Assembly: GCA_023700985.1 (NCBI GenBank)
Contig: JAMPXV010000008.1
Location: 1 to 33,264 of the forward strand
DNA length: 33,264 nt
Source: Lysobacter sp.
GTDB taxonomy: Bacteria > Pseudomonadota > Gammaproteobacteria > Burkholderiales > Usitatibacteraceae
Direction: 5' to 3'
The notes under the pieces were generated by a model. It was not told the origin of the DNA, made no database searches, and saw only the letters and a list, made by a program, of their open reading frames with translations. Shown piece after piece: positions 30,956-33,264 of the stretch; within the stretch, counting starts at the first letter, position 1, and each line of letters opens with the position of its first letter. Position numbers and translations under genes: made by a program.

Positions 30956-31626
30956 GCGGCGATCGCGCCTCGCCCGGGCTGCATCTGGCCCTCCTCGTCG
31001 CGTGGGCGGTCCTGTTCGTCCTCACCGCCTGGGCGCCGAAGGACCGCCTCACCTGGGCGCTCGAGGCGGCGCCCGCCGTGATCGCGGTCGTGGTGCTCGC
31101 CTCGCTCCATGGCCGATGGCGCCTCACTCCCTTGGTGCTCGTGCTGGTCTTCGTGCACTGCGCCATCCTGATGATCGGCGCGAAGTACACCTACGCGGAG
31201 GTGCCATGGTTCAACTGGCTGCGCGACGAGTTCGGGCTCGCGCGCAACTACTACGACCGCGTGGGTCACTTCGCGCAGGGCTTCGTGCCGGCGATGATCG
31301 CGCGCGAGGTGCTCCTGCGAAACGCCGTCCTGCCGCGCGGGCCGTGGCTCTTCTTCCTCGTGACGTGCGTCTGTCTCGCGATCAGCGCGACCTACGAGTT
31401 CGTGGAGTGGTGGGTGGCGCTCGCCTCGGGCGAGGCGGCGCAGGCCTTCCTCGGCACCCAGGGCGACGTGTGGGACACGCAGTGGGACATGTTCCTCGCC
31501 CTCGTCGGGGCGATACTGGCGCAGGTGTTCCTGGCGCGCCTCCACGACCGCCAGCTCGGCGCCGGGAATTCCCGGGGCCGCCGGCGGTCGAACGGCCCGA
31601 CTGCCCAACCGCCAACCGGAGACTGA
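30952..31626 (+). CDS. yjdF: DUF2238 (YjdF) membrane protein
   Basis: A 224-residue protein with about six membrane helices and DUF2238 marks: HCAILMIGAKYTYAEVPWFNWLRDEFGLARNYYDRVGHFAQGF and GTQGDVWDTQWDMFLALVGA. E. coli YjdF is the reference; the role is unknown. It begins with GTG overlapping the mak stop. The last 30 residues (DRQLGAGNSRGRRRSNGP...) are non-hydrophobic. The next start (msrA) is 2 bp after its stop, so mak, yjdF and msrA are one likely operon. Confidence 0.88.
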   Translation: MSGDRASPGLHLALLVAWAVLFVLTAWAPKDRLTWALEAAPAVIAVVVLASLHGRWRLTPLVLVLVFVHCAILMIGAKYTYAEVPWFNWLRDEFGLARNYYDRVGHFAQGFVPAMIAREVLLRNAVLPRGPWLFFLVTCVCLAISATYEFVEWWVALASGEAAQAFLGTQGDVWDTQWDMFLALVGAILAQVFLARLHDRQLGAGNSRGRRRSNGPTAQPPTGD

Positions 31627-31628
31627 AG

Positions 31629-32231
31629 ATGCGCACGCTGAATACCCTGGCACTGCTCGCCGCGCTGGCGGCCCCGCTGGCCGCCCCCGCACAGGCCGCC
31701 ACCGAGAAGGCCACCTTCGCCGGCGGCTGCTTCTGGTGCATGGAGCCGCCCTACGACGCGATCCCGGGGGTGATCTCGACCATCTCCGGTTACATCGGCG
31801 GGCGCACCGCCAACCCCACCTACGAGCAGGTCTCCGCCGGCACCACGGGCCACACCGAGGCGGTGCAGGTGACCTACGACCCCGCGAAGGTCACCTACGA
31901 GAAGCTCCTCGAGGTGTTCTGGGTGAACATCGACCCCACGGTGCGCGACCGCCAGTTCTGCGACGCCGGCACCCAGTACCGCACCGGCATCTACTACCAC
32001 TCGGAGGCGCAGCGCAAGGCGGCGTCGGCCTCGAAGGAGGCCCTCGAGAAGTCGAAGCCCTTCAGGGCGCCGATCGTCACGCCGGTCGAGATGGCCGGCA
32101 CGTTCTACCCGGCCGAGGACTACCACCAGGACTACTACAAGAAGAACCCGGTTCGCTACAAGTTCTACCGCAACGGCTGCGGGCGCGATGCACGCCTTCG
32201 CGAGCTCTGGGGCGACAAGGCGGGCAAGTGA
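31629..32231 (+). CDS. msrA: Exported peptide-methionine (S)-S-oxide reductase MsrA
   Basis: A 200-residue MsrA with a signal peptide (MRTLNTLALLAALAAPLAAPAQA), so the enzyme should act in the periplasm on oxidised methionine. The catalytic Cys34 sits in TFAGGCFWCMEPPYD; RTGIYYHS and QDYYKKNP are conserved, and a C-terminal NGCGRD supplies a candidate resolving Cys. ATG at 31629 follows the yjdF stop closely; GGAGACTGAAG offers an RBS. The KTSC gene follows on the same strand about 90 bp later. Confidence 0.94.
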   Translation: MRTLNTLALLAALAAPLAAPAQAATEKATFAGGCFWCMEPPYDAIPGVISTISGYIGGRTANPTYEQVSAGTTGHTEAVQVTYDPAKVTYEKLLEVFWVNIDPTVRDRQFCDAGTQYRTGIYYHSEAQRKAASASKEALEKSKPFRAPIVTPVEMAGTFYPAEDYHQDYYKKNPVRYKFYRNGCGRDARLRELWGDKAGK

Positions 32232-32320
32232 GCGCCTCCCGGGGCGCCGTCGCCGGCGACGCGACGACGAGCCTGGAAGGCGGGCGCGAGGGCAACGGGA
32301 TCCGCACAGGAGGAAGCGCG

Positions 32321-32575
32321 ATGGAAATGAAGCGCCTGAACGCGACGGGCCTCAGGGCCGCGGGTTACGACGAGAAAAGCCGCACGCTCGTGGTGGAGAC
32401 CACCTCGGGCACCTGGGAGTACCTCAACGTCTCGCCCGAGATCTACCGGCGCCTCATGAGCGCGCCGTCGCCCGCGAGCTTCTATCGCGAATCGATCGAG
32501 GACGAGGAGTACTCGCGCCGGCGGATCTCCGGCGCTTCCGGCGGCGGCCTCAAACCCGACGACGTATTCAAGTAA
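32321..32575 (+). CDS. KTSC domain protein
   Basis: An 84-residue protein that is almost entirely a KTSC domain: GLRAAGYDEKSRTLVVETTSGTWEYLNVSPEIYRRLMSAPSPASFY. The family, named after Lys-tRNA synthetase C-terminal-like, is of unknown function. The ATG at 32321 has an AGGAGGAAG site, among the strongest in the window. The C-terminal tail is Gly/Ser-rich. Confidence 0.88.
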   Translation: MEMKRLNATGLRAAGYDEKSRTLVVETTSGTWEYLNVSPEIYRRLMSAPSPASFYRESIEDEEYSRRRISGASGGGLKPDDVFK

Positions 32576-32592
32576 TCACGGAGGCGATGCGT

Positions 32593-32985
32593 TCATCGCC
32601 CCGAGGGATCGCGGGCGCGCGGGTCGTCGCAGCGCACGATGTGGGCGAAGGGGTTCGAGGGTTCCGGGCCCTTCGTCCGGTCGGTGCAGAAGCACGCCTC
32701 GCTCCACGACCAGCGCCCGCCCTTGCCCAGCCGCATGATGTACTCGCACGAAAGCTCCGTGCGCCCCTGGCCCGCGGCGCGCATCGGCCGCATCGCCAGG
32801 GGTGGGGCGACCGGCGGCCTGCTCTCGGGGCGCGGCGGAGGCGTCTCGTAGACGCTGTCGCAGACGGGCATGTGCCTGCAGGCGCCTTCCCCGTTGCACA
32901 GCCATTCCCACGAGCAGGCCGCCCACGCCGCGGTGCAGGACTGTGCGGCGAGCGCGAAGGCGGTGACAGCGGCGGCGATCCTCAT
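32593..32985 (-). CDS. Cys-rich secreted hypothetical protein
   Basis: A 130-residue exported protein. MRIAAAVTAFALAAQSCTAAWA is a signal peptide (a Cys in the h-region, not a lipobox). The mature protein has eight Cys residues (CSWEWLCNGEGACRHMPVC, CEYIM, CFCTDR, CDDP), implying several disulfides, consistent with a periplasmic or surface location. A Pro/Arg-rich linker divides it. The longer frame up to 33081 adds non-conserved-looking residues and was rejected. It is convergent with the KTSC gene. Confidence 0.75.
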   Translation of the reverse strand: MRIAAAVTAFALAAQSCTAAWAACSWEWLCNGEGACRHMPVCDSVYETPPPRPESRPPVAPPLAMRPMRAAGQGRTELSCEYIMRLGKGGRWSWSEACFCTDRTKGPEPSNPFAHIVRCDDPRARDPSGR

Positions 32986-33081
32986 CCCGAAAAATCTTGC
33001 GCGCCACCTGCAGCGCGAACAATGCGCCCGGCCTTGCCCGCTGTTACGGATTGTCACTCCGCAGCCGGAGAACTGAGTCAA

Positions 33082-33219
33082 GAGCGCCGGGAAAGGCAGT
33101 CGTCGATTCGCAGCCTGGGAGCGTAGCGCCGGAGCGCAGGGACCCCGCGCTCCGGTTCCCTCCAGCCCCGAAAACGGACGGCGGCTGCGGAACTCGCGGC
33201 CCCTAGCGAAGAAAGTTGT
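33082..33219. other. Intergenic region without a recognised gene
   Basis: No convincing coding frame. A 9-bp GC hairpin (CCGGAGCGC at 33129-33137 with GCGCTCCGG at 33147-33155) is present and could be a structured 3' end or another REP-type unit. Nothing else is evident. Confidence 0.4.
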
Positions 33220-33264
33220 TGGGGGGACAGGTTTCGCTGAACGCAGTTGAAACCTGTCCCCCCA
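33220..33264. repeat. REP-like palindrome, family 4 (GGGGACAGGTTTC type)
   Basis: Arms 33220-33235 and 33249-33264 pair over 16 bp (tggggggacaggttt core plus C-G) around a 13-nt loop. The right arm ends at the window edge, so the element may be longer. Different in sequence from the other three palindromes. Confidence 0.75.

Noticed and set aside
1-33264. tRNA or rRNA genes
   Set aside because: No T-loop GGTTCRANTCC with a matching acceptor stem was noticed by eye; a tRNAscan run would settle it.

Overview
The window is a gene-dense, very GC-rich stretch of bacterial chromosome, most probably from a betaproteobacterium (Burkholderiales or Nitrosomonadales-like; genus not resolvable from sequence alone). 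Evidence for this is the DUF2863 protein, the YqjD-YqjE-YqjK trio, the small AKPNYAFEKR-type protein, the DsbB, Can, Kup and Mak homologues, and the strong GC3 bias. Nearly everything is housekeeping or accessory metabolism. There is no prophage, transposase gene, CRISPR array, tRNA or rRNA.

Layout: 1-147, start of an AraC-like regulator (minus) and a REP-like palindrome. 145-1332, DUF2863 (minus), divergent from a DUF2237 gene and a DnaQ/GIY-YIG nuclease fusion (1426-3266). 3386-4414, yqjD-yqjE-yqjK envelope operon. 4422-5084, SRAP/HMCES DNA-protein crosslink protein, divergent from a zinc-ribbon protein and a META-domain lipoprotein (5145-6340). 6386-9248 (minus), glycine-zipper protein and the potassium transporter Kup. 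9452-11683, large CBM9/DUF5916 outer-membrane-type protein. 11688-20311 and on to 21092 is a long minus-strand block: hemolysin III, a small basic protein, SDR epimerase, O-methyltransferase, exported cyclophilin, FG-GAP-like periplasmic protein, DUF1801, beta carbonic anhydrase, a membrane protein/cupin/HNH gene chain, secreted hypotheticals, methyltransferase and GFA protein. 21240-22732, SDR and TauE/SafE permease. 22692-24287 (minus), an unrecognised protein with a possible permuted papain-like His/Cys pair. 24372-24614, small secreted protein with a clear terminator. 24679-26010 (minus), DsbB and TerC. 26100-28643 (plus), a promoter, a yybP-ykoY (Mn2+) riboswitch, a LysR HTH-only gene, an HbpS/GlcG gene and an amidase. 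28559-29275 (minus), membrane protein. 29309-29698, DUF454. 30053-32575, Mak fructokinase, YjdF-like protein, exported MsrA and KTSC protein. 32593-32985 (minus), Cys-rich secreted protein.

The strongest unusual item is at 26170-26390. A canonical sigma70 promoter is followed by a full yybP-ykoY manganese aptamer and three mutually exclusive hairpin arms (CCUUUGYC / GGCAAAGG) that look like a transcriptional ON switch. They sit upstream of a LysR-type gene that consists only of the DNA-binding domain, while the TerC gene, a family often found with this riboswitch, lies divergently on the other strand. Other notable items are four different families of REP-like palindromes, two of them supplying the stop codon of the neighbouring gene; a cupin that appears to have lost its metal-binding centre by an in-frame deletion; a CRP-type site upstream of mak; and tail-to-tail overlapping genes.

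Limits: starts were chosen by eye from RBS, overlap and family knowledge. Function assignments rest on recognised motifs, not on searches.
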